A stretch of 64,000 bases of DNA from the NCBI GenBank assembly GCA_024280375.1, contig JAJRQF010000123.1, positions 1 through 64,000 of the forward strand, given 5' to 3'. The DNA is from Alphaproteobacteria bacterium. Lineage in GTDB: Bacteria > Pseudomonadota > Alphaproteobacteria > Rhizobiales > Rhizobiaceae. The notes beneath the pieces are model-generated. The model was not told the origin of the DNA and did not search any database. It saw nothing but the letters and a program-made list of their open reading frames with translations. Below, in pieces: positions 26,512 through 35,083 of the stretch (position 1 is its first letter; each line of letters starts with the position of its first letter). The translations under genes were made by a program, and so were the position numbers.

Positions 26512-28806
26512 TTAAACTGCGATATAATCGCTGCCGAAATACAATTCAGCGGTTAGTGTTCCGGTCGGATCAAATGCAAAATTATCAGCAACGACATCTG
26601 CAAGTTCAACGCCTTCAAGTATGACCGTTGCATTGGCACCAAAGCGAACCCGAAGCTCGTCATTGCGGGTATAAAAATACAGATCTTCAAAGGCCGTAAC
26701 ACTTTCATTGTCGGCAAAAACAATCAGATCGCCGTTTGCACCAAATTCCATATCGGTAATGGTATCCAGCCCGTCACCGACGCGAAACAGGAACGTATCA
26801 CTGCCACCATTTCCGGTCAGTTTATCGCTCAAGGTGCCGCCAACAATATAATCGTCGCCAGCGCCGCCGATCAGTGTGTCATAGCCATATTTGCCGTTCA
26901 TATAAACGCCGCTGTCATTGGCATGGGCAATATCATTGCGGTTTACACCTTCGACATTGCCGAATGTGATTTTATTTTCCGCATAGGGGTCAATTGCAGC
27001 ATGGGTTGAACCACTGCCGCTGATGACAGTCCAGCCAGAGCCGCCATTGCCGTAAAACGGTACGTCAAAATCTAGAACGCTGTTATCAATTTCAACGACA
27101 TTGCCCCGATCCGGGCTACCGTGAAATCCGACATCGCGATTGGTATCGGCAATCTGAATGTAGTTGTCGGTCTCCGCACTCCATGCGGATGTGATGAACC
27201 CGTGGCGGGTGTCATAAATTTCCAGATTGGTTAGCGAGTTATTGTTGCTTTCATAAAGCAACAGGCCATAGCCATTGCCGCCGCCGCCCTTATTGTGAGC
27301 GCCGCTGGTATAAAGATCGTCAGCCTGCAAATCGATTGTAGAACCGATAACCAGGCCTTTACTGCCGATATCAACAACGCTAACCCGTTCAAGTGTCGCG
27401 CCGACCGTGCCCACCATGCTGAAAGCCGTGTTGGAAAGATAGGCAGGCAGAGTGTTGGTAAAGTCGTAACTGTTGGCCGTCCCCAAATTATGGGTCACGG
27501 TGAAGTCGCTGATGTTCAAACCCTCGAACATCTCGATATAATTGAGTTTTACTTTTCCCTGATCCATCGCGTAGGGAATTTCATGGGTGAAATGAACAAT
27601 ATCGCCTTCAACCCGGTCTACCTGCAAGATGACCTCGCGAAACGGGCGTCGGTCAGCGTCTTCCATGCTGACATTCTGCCAGCCATTTGCATCCAGCCAT
27701 TCGCGGGTGTTTTGCTGGAACATATAAATGGTATCGCCAGCAGCAAGGCTGTTTCCGGCAATCTCAATAGATGTGTCGCCGACATTTACGCCACTTGATG
27801 CGGTTCCAAGATAGGTGCGTGCGCCGCCGGTAACCTGCAGGCCGTCACTTACCTGGCCCTCTGGGAAATCAAATTGAATGATCGTTCCAGCTTCGCTCTC
27901 ACCTTTGAAATTAATGTTGCCGCGATCAATGATTATGCTTTCACTGAATGTGTGGGTGCCATTGGTCAAAATAAAGGTGGAGCCATCATTTACAGTGGCG
28001 ATTAAAGAATTGAGTTCGGCCGCCGTCGTTCCAACTTCTATCACATAGGTGTCAATTGCCAGCGCAACGCCTGCAATGGTGAAGTTCTGGGCGCCAAGGT
28101 CACCTAGTTTTACGTCTTTCAGCGTAATCTTATCGCCATTGGTGAGGTTGATAACCGTATCGCCGCCATCATCTACCGCAGCTGCCAGAATTTCACTGAC
28201 GGTGGCAAAGCCTGCATCGCTGAAATTTACCTGATCCTGGGTAATATCAAAGTCTTTAACCTTGTCAGCGCCGCTGCCTGCACCAAATACAACGACATCA
28301 GCACCATCGCCAAGTTTCAGCTTGTCATTGCCGCCGCCGCCATTGAGTACGGATCCATCATTTGCAGCCGTAATTGTATCACGGCCTGTGCCGCCAATTA
28401 CCTGAACGCTGGAATTATCAGCAATTGTGATTTCGTTCTCAAATCCATCGGCAAGTTGAACAACGCCAGTGCCACCAACAAACAAGGTGCCTTTATCATC
28501 AACTTCAGCCTGCAGCGAAGTAATGCCGTTTTCACCGGAAATAATAGTGAGTTCGTCGTCGTCGCTATCTTTGAGCAATGATTTATCAATATTGATGTTT
28601 AAAATATCGCCGGAAATACCAGTGAAATCCAGTATCTCTACGCCTTCAATATCGCGGTAGCTATCGGTGTCAAATGAATAGTCACCAGTCGATGTGATCG
28701 CCAGCGTATCCAGTCCGGATTTCAGCTTTATCTTTGCGTTTACCAGATCGACCGCATCAATTGTAATGAAGTCAGAACCCTTAGTCCCCTTGATTTTCAC
28801 GGCCAC
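26512..28806 (-). CDS. Secreted RTX (calcium-binding) protein with parallel beta-helix domain
   Basis: A 764-residue acidic protein without a Sec signal, as expected for type I secretion. RTX-like nonapeptides lie at about residues 135-170 (GGTGRDTIT, GGGGNDKLKLGDGADVV) and again near 655-690 (YDTLIGGAGDDYIVGG, LTGNGGSDTF). Between them, from about 250 to 640, is a right-handed beta-helix of pectate-lyase type: TFILTNGTHTFSESIII, GINFKGES-like opening and repeated NNSLTNLEIYDT-type turns. Such proteins include lyases and C5-epimerases acting on polysaccharides, and adhesins. The catalytic residue is not identifiable. No ABC/HlyD type I secretion genes adjoin it, so it must use a distant exporter. 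Confidence 0.85.
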   Translation of the reverse strand: MAVKIKGTKGSDFITIDAVDLVNAKIKLKSGLDTLAITSTGDYSFDTDSYRDIEGVEILDFTGISGDILNINIDKSLLKDSDDDELTIISGENGITSLQAEVDDKGTLFVGGTGVVQLADGFENEITIADNSSVQVIGGTGRDTITAANDGSVLNGGGGNDKLKLGDGADVVVFGAGSGADKVKDFDITQDQVNFSDAGFATVSEILAAAVDDGGDTVINLTNGDKITLKDVKLGDLGAQNFTIAGVALAIDTYVIEVGTTAAELNSLIATVNDGSTFILTNGTHTFSESIIIDRGNINFKGESEAGTIIQFDFPEGQVSDGLQVTGGARTYLGTASSGVNVGDTSIEIAGNSLAAGDTIYMFQQNTREWLDANGWQNVSMEDADRRPFREVILQVDRVEGDIVHFTHEIPYAMDQGKVKLNYIEMFEGLNISDFTVTHNLGTANSYDFTNTLPAYLSNTAFSMVGTVGATLERVSVVDIGSKGLVIGSTIDLQADDLYTSGAHNKGGGGNGYGLLLYESNNNSLTNLEIYDTRHGFITSAWSAETDNYIQIADTNRDVGFHGSPDRGNVVEIDNSVLDFDVPFYGNGGSGWTVISGSGSTHAAIDPYAENKITFGNVEGVNRNDIAHANDSGVYMNGKYGYDTLIGGAGDDYIVGGTLSDKLTGNGGSDTFLFRVGDGLDTITDMEFGANGDLIVFADNESVTAFEDLYFYTRNDELRVRFGANATVILEGVELADVVADNFAFDPTGTLTAELYFGSDYIAV

Positions 28807-29013
28807 ACCTGTGCTGTTATTCGTCTCACAAGGCTACATGAAATGGCTTTTTTTTCAATCTGAATTGGAAGTTGGTGTTAATTGCCGGTTGTTAAAAGGA
28901 ACGCGAATTTCAGCTAAATTTGATTAAAATTTTAGGTAGCTGAAAATTACCCAGTCAACTCAGATAGAAGCGTTAAAACCCTGATGAATTAGAAATAGTC
29001 GCTTAACCTGTCC

Positions 29014-30186
29014 CTATGGGCGCTCCAGACACATGGCAACGCCCATTCCACCACCAATGCAAAGCGTGGCAAGTCCTTTTTTTGCATCGCGACGCTGCAT
29101 TTCATGCAAAAGCGTCACTAAAATTCGCGCCCCGGATGCGCCAATCGGGTGGCCAATAGCAATTGCCCCGCCGTTGACATTGACCTTGTTTTGGTCCCAG
29201 CCCATTTCTTGGTTTACCGCGCAAGCCTGTGCTGCAAAGGCCTCGTTGGCCTCGATCAAATCAAGGTCTTGTGCGCTCCATCCAGCCCGCTCAAGCGCTT
29301 TCCTGGAGGCGGGTATCGGCCCTGTTCCCATGATTGACGGGTCAACGCCCGCTGTAGCGCGAGAAGCAATACGCGCCAGCGGTGTAATTCCGCGTTTTGC
29401 AGCGTTCTCGGCACTCATAATTACCAATGCCGCCGCACCATCATTAAGGCCGGAAGCGTTGGCGGCGGTCACCGAGCCATCCTTGGCGAACGCCGGGCGC
29501 AGTTTTGCCATGCCTTCGATGGTCGCGCCATGGCGGATATATTCATCCCTGTCGACAACAGTTTCCCCCTTGCGGGTTTTGATAGTGACAGGGGTAATTT
29601 CAGCCTCAAACAGGCCGGCCTTTTGGGCGGCTTCTGCCTTGTTTTGGGATTGAACGGCAAAAGCGTCCTGCACATCGCGGCTTATCTGAAATTTGTTGGC
29701 AACATTTTCTGCCGTATTGCCCATGTGATAGCCGTTAAAAGCATCCCACAAGCCATCGCGGATCATGGTATCAATCATTTGGTAATCGCCCATGCGAACG
29801 CCATTGCGCAGGTGCTGGCAATGGGTCGATTGCGACATGGATTCTTGCCCGCCCGCGAGCACGATTTCTGCGTCCCCGCCTTCGATCTGCTGCATGGCAA
29901 TGGCAACGGTGCGAAGGCCCGAGCCACAAACCTGATTGATGCCCCATGCGGAGGCCTCAACCGGAATTCCGGCAGCAATTGATGCCTGACGGGCCGGGTT
30001 TTGCCCTTGGCCGGCGGTTAAAACCTGGCCCAAAATTACCTCATCAACCTCGCGGGCCTCAATTCCTGCCCGCCCTATGGCGGCTTTCAAGGCTATTTCG
30101 CCAAGTTCGTGGGCTTTTAGCGGTGCAAGTGCGCCATTAAACGAGCCAACCGGTGTGCGCGTGGCACTGGCAATAACAATATCCAT
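29014..30186 (-). CDS. Acetyl-CoA C-acetyltransferase (thiolase)
   Basis: A 390-residue biosynthetic-type thiolase condensing two acetyl-CoA to acetoacetyl-CoA (PhaA/AtoB), or acting in the reverse direction. The nucleophile Cys sits in [12 protein letters not shown] near residue 89. The C-terminal motifs are [20 protein letters not shown] and the second catalytic Cys in [13 protein letters not shown]. No phaB or phaC neighbour is present, so polyhydroxybutyrate synthesis cannot be claimed. It is divergent from the second thiolase gene, with 220 bases between the starts. Confidence 0.95.
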   Translation of the reverse strand: MDIVIASATRTPVGSFNGALAPLKAHELGEIALKAAIGRAGIEAREVDEVILGQVLTAGQGQNPARQASIAAGIPVEASAWGINQVCGSGLRTVAIAMQQIEGGDAEIVLAGGQESMSQSTHCQHLRNGVRMGDYQMIDTMIRDGLWDAFNGYHMGNTAENVANKFQISRDVQDAFAVQSQNKAEAAQKAGLFEAEITPVTIKTRKGETVVDRDEYIRHGATIEGMAKLRPAFAKDGSVTAANASGLNDGAAALVIMSAENAAKRGITPLARIASRATAGVDPSIMGTGPIPASRKALERAGWSAQDLDLIEANEAFAAQACAVNQEMGWDQNKVNVNGGAIAIGHPIGASGARILVTLLHEMQRRDAKKGLATLCIGGGMGVAMCLERP

Positions 30187-30289
30187 GATTTGAATTCCTT
30201 TGGGTGTGCAAGGCCTGCTACTTTGTTAAAAAGTTTGGCTTGAATATTACTCAATTGGATTGACCATATATCATCGGGAGGAATACAAC

Positions 30290-30325
30290 ATGGTTCAAGA
30301 GATTGATAAACTATCGTCCAGCTGA
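30290..30325 (+). CDS. Possible 11-codon leader ORF
   Basis: GGGAGGA stands seven bases before an ATG that opens MVQEIDKLSSS followed by TGA. This is the best Shine-Dalgarno sequence in the thiolase intergenic region and lies 81 bases upstream of the downstream thiolase start. It could be a leader peptide or the decayed start of a gene. There is no attenuator hairpin that I can clearly see, so the function is open. Confidence 0.25.
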   Translation: MVQEIDKLSSS

Positions 30326-30406
30326 ATAGAAGTCCATTGTCACCTTGAATAATTCCCTTAAAAGAGACAGGCAAAACACGGCGGATGAATTTCGAAAGGA
30401 AAAGAA

Positions 30407-31570
30407 ATGACCGCATGTATCGTGGGTTGGGCCCACTCCAAATTTGGCAAACACTCAGATGAAACCGTTGAAAGCCTGATTGTCGGCGTTGTTGGCGCAG
30501 CACTGGAAAATGCCGGTTGCGAAGCGGGCGATATTGATGAGATTATTCTGGGTCATTTCAATGCGGGCTTTTCCAATCAGGATTTTACTGCAAGCCTGAT
30601 TTTGCAGGCCTCTGATCAGTTTCGCTTTAAACCGGCAACCCGGGTGGAAAATGCCTGTGCCACCGGTTCTGCGGCCGTTCAACAGGGCATTCGTGCCATT
30701 GATACCGGCGCTAAAAAAGTGCTGGTGGTGGGCGTTGAACAGATGACCACCACGCCGGGCCGTGAAATCGGCCAAAACCTGTTGAAAGCATCCTACCTGC
30801 CGGAAGATGGCGATACGCCCGGCGGTTTTGCCGGTGTATTTGGCAATATTGCCCAGGCCTATTTTCAAAAATATGGCGACCAATCCGATGCGCTGGCCCA
30901 TATTGCCGCCAAGAACCACAAGAACGGCGTCAACAATCCCTATGCTCAAATGCGCAAGGATCTGGGCTATGAGTTTTGCCGCGCCGAAAGCGAAAAAAAC
31001 CCGTTTGTTGCAGGGCCATTAAAGCGCACCGATTGTTCGCTGGTTTCCGATGGAGCCGCCGCCATTGTGCTGGCCGATACCCAGACCGCATTGAAAATGG
31101 ACAAGGCCGTAGCCTTTCGTGCAACTGCCCATGCGCAGGACTTTCTGCCGATGTCGAAGCGCGATATTCTGCAATTTGAGGGCTGCGCTGTTGCCTGGCA
31201 GCGGGCTTTGGCTGACGCTGGCCTTGCGATTGATGATCTTTCTTTTGTCGAAACCCATGATTGCTTCACCATTGCTGAATTGATTGAGTATGAAGCGATG
31301 GGGCTGGCAAAACCGGGTGAGGGGGCAGCGATTGCCATTGAAGGCCAAACACAGATGGGCGGGCGATTGCCGGTCAACCCATCCGGGGGGCTTAAATCCA
31401 AGGGTCACCCAATTGGCGCAACCGGGGTTTCCATGCATGTTTTGACCGCTATGCAGTTGACGGGAACCGCCGGTGATATTCAGGTGCCGGGTGCAGAACT
31501 TGGCGGCATATTCAATATGGGCGGTGCGGCCGTTGCTAATTATGTCTCGATCATGGAACGAATTAAATGA
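30407..31570 (+). CDS. Thiolase-family acetyl-CoA acyltransferase (SCP-x-like)
   Basis: A 387-residue thiolase of the lipid-transfer/SCP-x-related branch, distinct from the divergent PhaA-type gene. The catalytic Cys is C84 in ENACATGSAAVQ, the His motif is GLKSKGHPIGATGVSMH, and the ending is LGGIFNMGGAAVANYVSI. It lacks the second CxGGG cysteine of classical thiolases, which is normal for this branch. AAAGGAAA precedes the ATG. The stop overlaps the ATG of the asparaginase gene by four bases (ATGA), so the two are translationally coupled. The acyl substrate is unknown. Confidence 0.88.
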   Translation: MTACIVGWAHSKFGKHSDETVESLIVGVVGAALENAGCEAGDIDEIILGHFNAGFSNQDFTASLILQASDQFRFKPATRVENACATGSAAVQQGIRAIDTGAKKVLVVGVEQMTTTPGREIGQNLLKASYLPEDGDTPGGFAGVFGNIAQAYFQKYGDQSDALAHIAAKNHKNGVNNPYAQMRKDLGYEFCRAESEKNPFVAGPLKRTDCSLVSDGAAAIVLADTQTALKMDKAVAFRATAHAQDFLPMSKRDILQFEGCAVAWQRALADAGLAIDDLSFVETHDCFTIAELIEYEAMGLAKPGEGAAIAIEGQTQMGGRLPVNPSGGLKSKGHPIGATGVSMHVLTAMQLTGTAGDIQVPGAELGGIFNMGGAAVANYVSIMERIK

Positions 31571-32571
31571 GCAACCCGGTTCTGGTAGAAGTTACCCGTG
31601 GGCTCCTGGTGGAAAGTCGACACCGTGGAGCGGTGGCTGTCTTTGATGGTGACGGCCGCAAGGTTTTATCCATTGGCGATATTGACCAGCCAATATTTCC
31701 CCGTTCTGCGATCAAAGCTTTGCAGGCTTTGCCGTTGGTGGAAAGTGGCGCGGCCGATCGTTTTGGCTTGAGCGATGCGGAAATTGCACTTGCCTGTTCT
31801 TCCCATTCTGCTGAGGCCGATCACATTAAAGCGGTCAATTCAGTTCTGGGGAAAATTGACCTTAATGATAACGCACTTGAATGCGGTTGCCAGCGGCCGA
31901 TGAACCTGGAGGCCAGTCTTGATCTGGCAATAAAAGGGCATAAGCCTTTGGCAACGCATAATAATTGCTCTGGAAAACATGCGGGATTTCTGTGTCTGGC
32001 CTGCCATATGGGCGTCGATCACAAGGGCTATATCGGGCCTGAACACAAAGTTCAGCGTGAAGTGAAAGCGGTAATGGAAGCCATGACCGGCGCGCCCCAT
32101 GCGCAAGATCATTGCGGCACCGATGGCTGTTCTATCCCCACCTATGCGGTGCCGTTAAAATCTATTGCGGTGGGTTTTGCAAAGTTTGCCACCGGCATTG
32201 GCCTTGCGCCAGAACGCGCCAAAGCGGCCAGGCGCATCTATTCGGCCTGCACGGAAAATCCGTTTCATGTGGCGGGCACCGGGCGCGCCTGTACCGAAAT
32301 CATGCAAGTGGGCAAGGGCAGGGTGATGGTAAAAACCGGCGCGGAAGGCATGTTCTGCGCGGCCATTCCTGAACTTGGCCTTGGCATGGCGGTTAAATGC
32401 GATGATGGCACCGCAAGGGCGGCCGAAACCATTGCCGCAACTGTAATCGCCAATCTGTTGCCAAAGGGTGATGCGGAGGGCGAGGCCATTCGCCAGATTG
32501 GGCAGCATAAGCTCACCAACTGGAATGGCATTGAAGTGGGCGAAATAAGAGCTGCTGGAGAAATTGCTTAA
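31567..32571 (+). CDS. L-asparaginase of the Rhizobium etli (AnsA-II / ReAV) type
   Basis: Hydrolyses L-asparagine to aspartate and ammonia. The 334-residue protein belongs to the asparaginase_II class unrelated in sequence to E. coli enzymes. The family's known catalytic set is present, one number lower than in the R. etli enzyme as I recall its numbering: S47 and K50 (PRSAIK), S79 (ACSSHS), C134 and K137 (NNCSGKH), D186 and C188 (GTDGCS). The two cysteines and lysine are the zinc-site residues in that enzyme. It is cytoplasmic with no signal. Coupling to a thiolase gene is unusual, and I see no metabolic reason for it. Confidence 0.9.
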   Translation: MSNPVLVEVTRGLLVESRHRGAVAVFDGDGRKVLSIGDIDQPIFPRSAIKALQALPLVESGAADRFGLSDAEIALACSSHSAEADHIKAVNSVLGKIDLNDNALECGCQRPMNLEASLDLAIKGHKPLATHNNCSGKHAGFLCLACHMGVDHKGYIGPEHKVQREVKAVMEAMTGAPHAQDHCGTDGCSIPTYAVPLKSIAVGFAKFATGIGLAPERAKAARRIYSACTENPFHVAGTGRACTEIMQVGKGRVMVKTGAEGMFCAAIPELGLGMAVKCDDGTARAAETIAATVIANLLPKGDAEGEAIRQIGQHKLTNWNGIEVGEIRAAGEIA

Positions 32572-32604
32572 TGAGGTTTCCAAGAATGCCGGAATACGAG
32601 AGAT

Positions 32605-33054
32605 ATGTATTTACCGCGAACCAAAAACTATAATAAACTTGATCCGGTAATGCGCTGGAACCTGCCAGATCGGGTGTTTTTTGCTTGTGGTGCCTGCCAG
32701 GTTTTGGCCTATGCTTTTATGCAGCGCTTCAAACTGCCGGATGCAAAAGCAATCTGGATCAAGCCGGATAATGGCCATACCGGCAATCATATATATGTAT
32801 CATTTGGCGATCAGGTGTTTGATTATCACGGCTATTCTTTGCAGGAAAAGTTCATTTCTCACTATTGGAAAAGATCTCGGCAGCGATTTCCCGATTGGGA
32901 TGCGGTATTGATTGAGTTGCCCATTGATGTTTTGATTTCAAACGAAAAATCCCGCACATATGATGGTTTGTGGCTAAGGCAACCGGATCAATTCCTGGAA
33001 AATGCAATGCCGCGCGCGCTGGCCTATCTGGACAAGTTTCCATCACCTGAATGA
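32605..33054 (+). CDS. Uncharacterised protein with possible Cys-His hydrolase motif
   Basis: A 149-residue soluble protein that I do not recognise. FACGACQVLAYAF (about residues 26-38) followed by GHTGNHIYVSFGDQVFDYHGY (about 57-77) resembles the order Cys ... His ... Asp of papain/transglutaminase-like folds: the Cys on a helix, and the His and Asp on adjacent strands. The remainder is aromatic-rich with no transmembrane segment. It follows the asparaginase stop by 33 bases on the same strand and may be in its operon. The catalytic reading is inference only. Confidence 0.6.
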   Translation: MYLPRTKNYNKLDPVMRWNLPDRVFFACGACQVLAYAFMQRFKLPDAKAIWIKPDNGHTGNHIYVSFGDQVFDYHGYSLQEKFISHYWKRSRQRFPDWDAVLIELPIDVLISNEKSRTYDGLWLRQPDQFLENAMPRALAYLDKFPSPE

Positions 33055-33179
33055 GTCTCTGCCCAACATCTCGCCCCCCAATAATTTGGCCATCATCTTC
33101 TTGTCTATGATATTCATTGTGAAAAGCGGGCCAAATGAATCTGCGCTCCGTCTACAATACTATCTGCGATTGATGACCA

Positions 33180-33467
33180 ATGAAAATTGTTATTAAATTT
33201 AGTATTTATGTTTGGTTCGTGATTGGAAACGCGCTTATTTATGTACTTCCGTCCAATAGATATAGTTGGATGAATGAAATTAATGGCAACAATCTGCAAA
33301 TTCCTGTTGATGGGTCTGCGGGCGAAAAGCAGATTGTTATCGTCTTAATTATTGCCACGATTGCATTGAGCCAAGGCTATATTTTTCTTAGATCAAAAAA
33401 CCTGTGGGTGAGAGTTTTATCAATCCTGTTGGTTTTACTTGCCGTGGGACTATGGATTTTGAAGTAA
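33180..33467 (+). CDS. Small two-helix membrane protein
   Basis: A 95-residue protein with hydrophobic segments at about residues 3-20 (FSIYVWFVIGNALIYVL), 51-66 (IVIVLIIATIALSQGYIF) and 76-93 (VLSILLVLLAVGLWILK). The loop after the first contains a short polar stretch. No family is recognised and the ribosome binding site is poor, so the exact start is uncertain. It stands alone between the cysteine-motif protein and the toxin-antitoxin pair. Confidence 0.45.
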   Translation: MKIVIKFSIYVWFVIGNALIYVLPSNRYSWMNEINGNNLQIPVDGSAGEKQIVIVLIIATIALSQGYIFLRSKNLWVRVLSILLVLLAVGLWILK

Positions 33468-33536
33468 ATATTGATGAATGAAGTTGCGGCTTATGCAGGA
33501 AATAAGGGATTATTGCGATAAATCTTCAATTGCCGA

Positions 33537-33872
33537 TCAGATTGTAAACATTTCAATGAGAGCCTTTGATATTTCTTCACTCGTGGCGGGTTTTACATTA
33601 CCCAGTTTCTTTACAAGTCTGGATTTGTCAATCGTTCGCAATTGATCAAGCGCTGCTTGCCCCTGTTTGCCTTGAAATTTGATGCCAATGCGTGATGGAT
33701 AGGGGCGTTCGCTGGTCGTCATTGGTGCTATAATCACCGTTCGAAGCCAACGGTTAATTTCATCGGGTGAGATAATAATGCAGGGGCGGGTTTTCTGGAT
33801 TTCAGAGCCCTTGGTCGGGTCGAGCGTAACCAGCCAAATTTCAAATCGGTTAGCAGATTTCACCATTGCCAT
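33537..33872 (-). CDS. mazF: MazF/PemK-type endoribonuclease toxin
   Basis: A 111-residue growth-inhibiting mRNA interferase. The family N-terminus FEIWLVTLDPTKGSEIQKTRPCIIIS, the TVIIAPMTTSERPYPSRI segment and the QGQAALDQLRTIDKSRL motif are typical of PemK/MazF. The ATG at 33872 overlaps the antitoxin's end by 13 bases; a second ATG at 33866 is possible. This overlap couples toxin to antitoxin translation. It should be neutralised by the AbrB-type protein encoded immediately before it. The cleavage sequence cannot be predicted. Confidence 0.93.
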   Translation of the reverse strand: MAMVKSANRFEIWLVTLDPTKGSEIQKTRPCIIISPDEINRWLRTVIIAPMTTSERPYPSRIGIKFQGKQGQAALDQLRTIDKSRLVKKLGNVKPATSEEISKALIEMFTI

Positions 33873-34120
33873 TCATTTTGGTCGAAAGCCGCCGAACCGG
33901 TATCATCCATCAGAATTTCATCGTCGCCATCATGGTCGCTGTCAGCCATTGTTTGAAATGCCTCATTCCAGCCTTTGCGAACAGATTGAGAGGCCGCAAT
34001 AATCAGTTGATTATTTTCAACATTCATCTCGACCTGACCGGAGAGACCGCATTGCTCAAGCACGGGTTTAGGGATTCTGACACCGTGTGAATTTCCAATT
34101 CGTATGATCTCTGCTTTCAT
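33860..34120 (-). CDS. mazE: MazE-type antitoxin (SpoVT/AbrB domain)
   Basis: An 86-residue antitoxin. The AbrB-like swapped-hairpin DNA-binding domain is residues 1-~48 (IIRIGNSHGVRIPKPVLEQCG, then VEMNVENNQLIIA). The C-terminal half is acidic (DSDHDGDDEILMDDTGSAAFD) and should wrap around MazF. AAAGGG lies seven bases before the ATG. A perfect inverted repeat overlaps its promoter, so autoregulation is likely. Confidence 0.93.
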   Translation of the reverse strand: MKAEIIRIGNSHGVRIPKPVLEQCGLSGQVEMNVENNQLIIAASQSVRKGWNEAFQTMADSDHDGDDEILMDDTGSAAFDQNEWQW

Positions 34121-34135
34121 TGTTACGCCCTTTCA

Positions 34136-34170
34136 TAATTACAATGTAATTACAAATGCAGATATGTCAA
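34136..34170 (-). promoter_or_regulatory. Promoter and operator of the mazEF-type operon
   Basis: Read leftwards, TTGACA (34170-34165) is a consensus -35, and TACATT (34148-34143), 16 bases on, is a fair -10. The -10 overlaps the perfect inverted repeat TAATTACA-A-TGTAATTA (34136-34152), which ends 15 bases before the mazE start. AbrB-type antitoxins bind such palindromes to repress their own operon, so this is very probably the autoregulatory site. Confidence 0.75.
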
Positions 34171-34181
34171 CTGTGATGAAT

Positions 34182-34919
34182 TCACCCGATCCGCCCAAAT
34201 CCCGGTAAGAGCAATGCCGGACGATACCAGTCTATACCGGCAACAAGCCCCAATAAATTCAGTTCAAACCCGGATTTTAATCCAACCAGAATGCCCGCAT
34301 AGCCATAGAGCGACAGGCGCAGCGAATTTCGGCCGCGATCAAGATCAATAAATTTTCCAAACACCGGGAAATCTTTGCCAATCGCGGTTGCTGGTAGCTT
34401 GGCATTGAAACCGGGGACGCCGCGTATAATGCTCGCAACAAAGGTGTTGGAGTTCGGGCCGGGCCAAATTATGTAATCACCGCGCTTTTTCCAGCGATAG
34501 GCGGCAATTGCATTCTCAATTTTAGGAATAAGAATTTCGGCCTGTTGACCGCTGGCTTCAAATTGAATTTCCGGCAGGTTTGAATACCATTTCCCATCAG
34601 CCGGATAGGCATTCAAACGCACCGGTCTGCCCCAGCCAACCACGTCATAACGCTCATACTGATTTGCTCCAGGCTTCTTCAGCACAATCCATGAGTGCTT
34701 CGAAATCGCACCTTTCAATCCACCGGTTCGGGCCGACATCACATAGATTTTCGCAGAATTGCTGGCGGCAGCCTCCGGTAAAATTCCCGCACTTGACCAA
34801 TCTGCCTCACGCCAACTGGTCGGGCGATCGGTTGCTGCCCATATCGCCAGATGTGTGAGGCTCGGGATTACAAATAAAACGAGTATGAAAATTGAAAATC
34901 GATAGATAAAGCGCTTCAT
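34182..34919 (-). CDS. DUF3750 domain membrane-anchored protein
   Basis: A 245-residue protein with an N-terminal hydrophobic anchor or signal (IYRFSIFILVLFVIPSLTHLAIWAA) followed by a globular region. KHSWIVLKKPGANQYERYDVVGWG and WPGPNSNTFVASIIRGVPGF match DUF3750, a family of unknown function reminiscent of cysteine-peptidase-like or lipoprotein modules. It is the last gene of the minus-strand run 34919-33537 by orientation, but the TA operon has its own promoter 12 bases downstream of its stop, so the two are separate units. Confidence 0.82.
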   Translation of the reverse strand: MKRFIYRFSIFILVLFVIPSLTHLAIWAATDRPTSWREADWSSAGILPEAAASNSAKIYVMSARTGGLKGAISKHSWIVLKKPGANQYERYDVVGWGRPVRLNAYPADGKWYSNLPEIQFEASGQQAEILIPKIENAIAAYRWKKRGDYIIWPGPNSNTFVASIIRGVPGFNAKLPATAIGKDFPVFGKFIDLDRGRNSLRLSLYGYAGILVGLKSGFELNLLGLVAGIDWYRPALLLPGFGRIG

Positions 34920-35083
34920 GAAAATACAGCAATATTATTCTGGAGGAATTTGGGGGCATTGTGCGCCGCAGAGTGGCAATATCAAGGCAAATTTTTGTGA
35001 AAATAAGTTTGGCCAAATTGCGCCGGGTTGTCGGATGAGATAGTCTCAACCCTTATGCAAAAATAGCAGAAAGAATATTTCAA

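Noticed and set aside
27295-27798. 167-codon frame on the plus strand inside the RTX/beta-helix gene
   Set aside because: It is antisense to a long, clearly structured gene and its translation lacks any domain; it is a shadow of the biased repeat codons.
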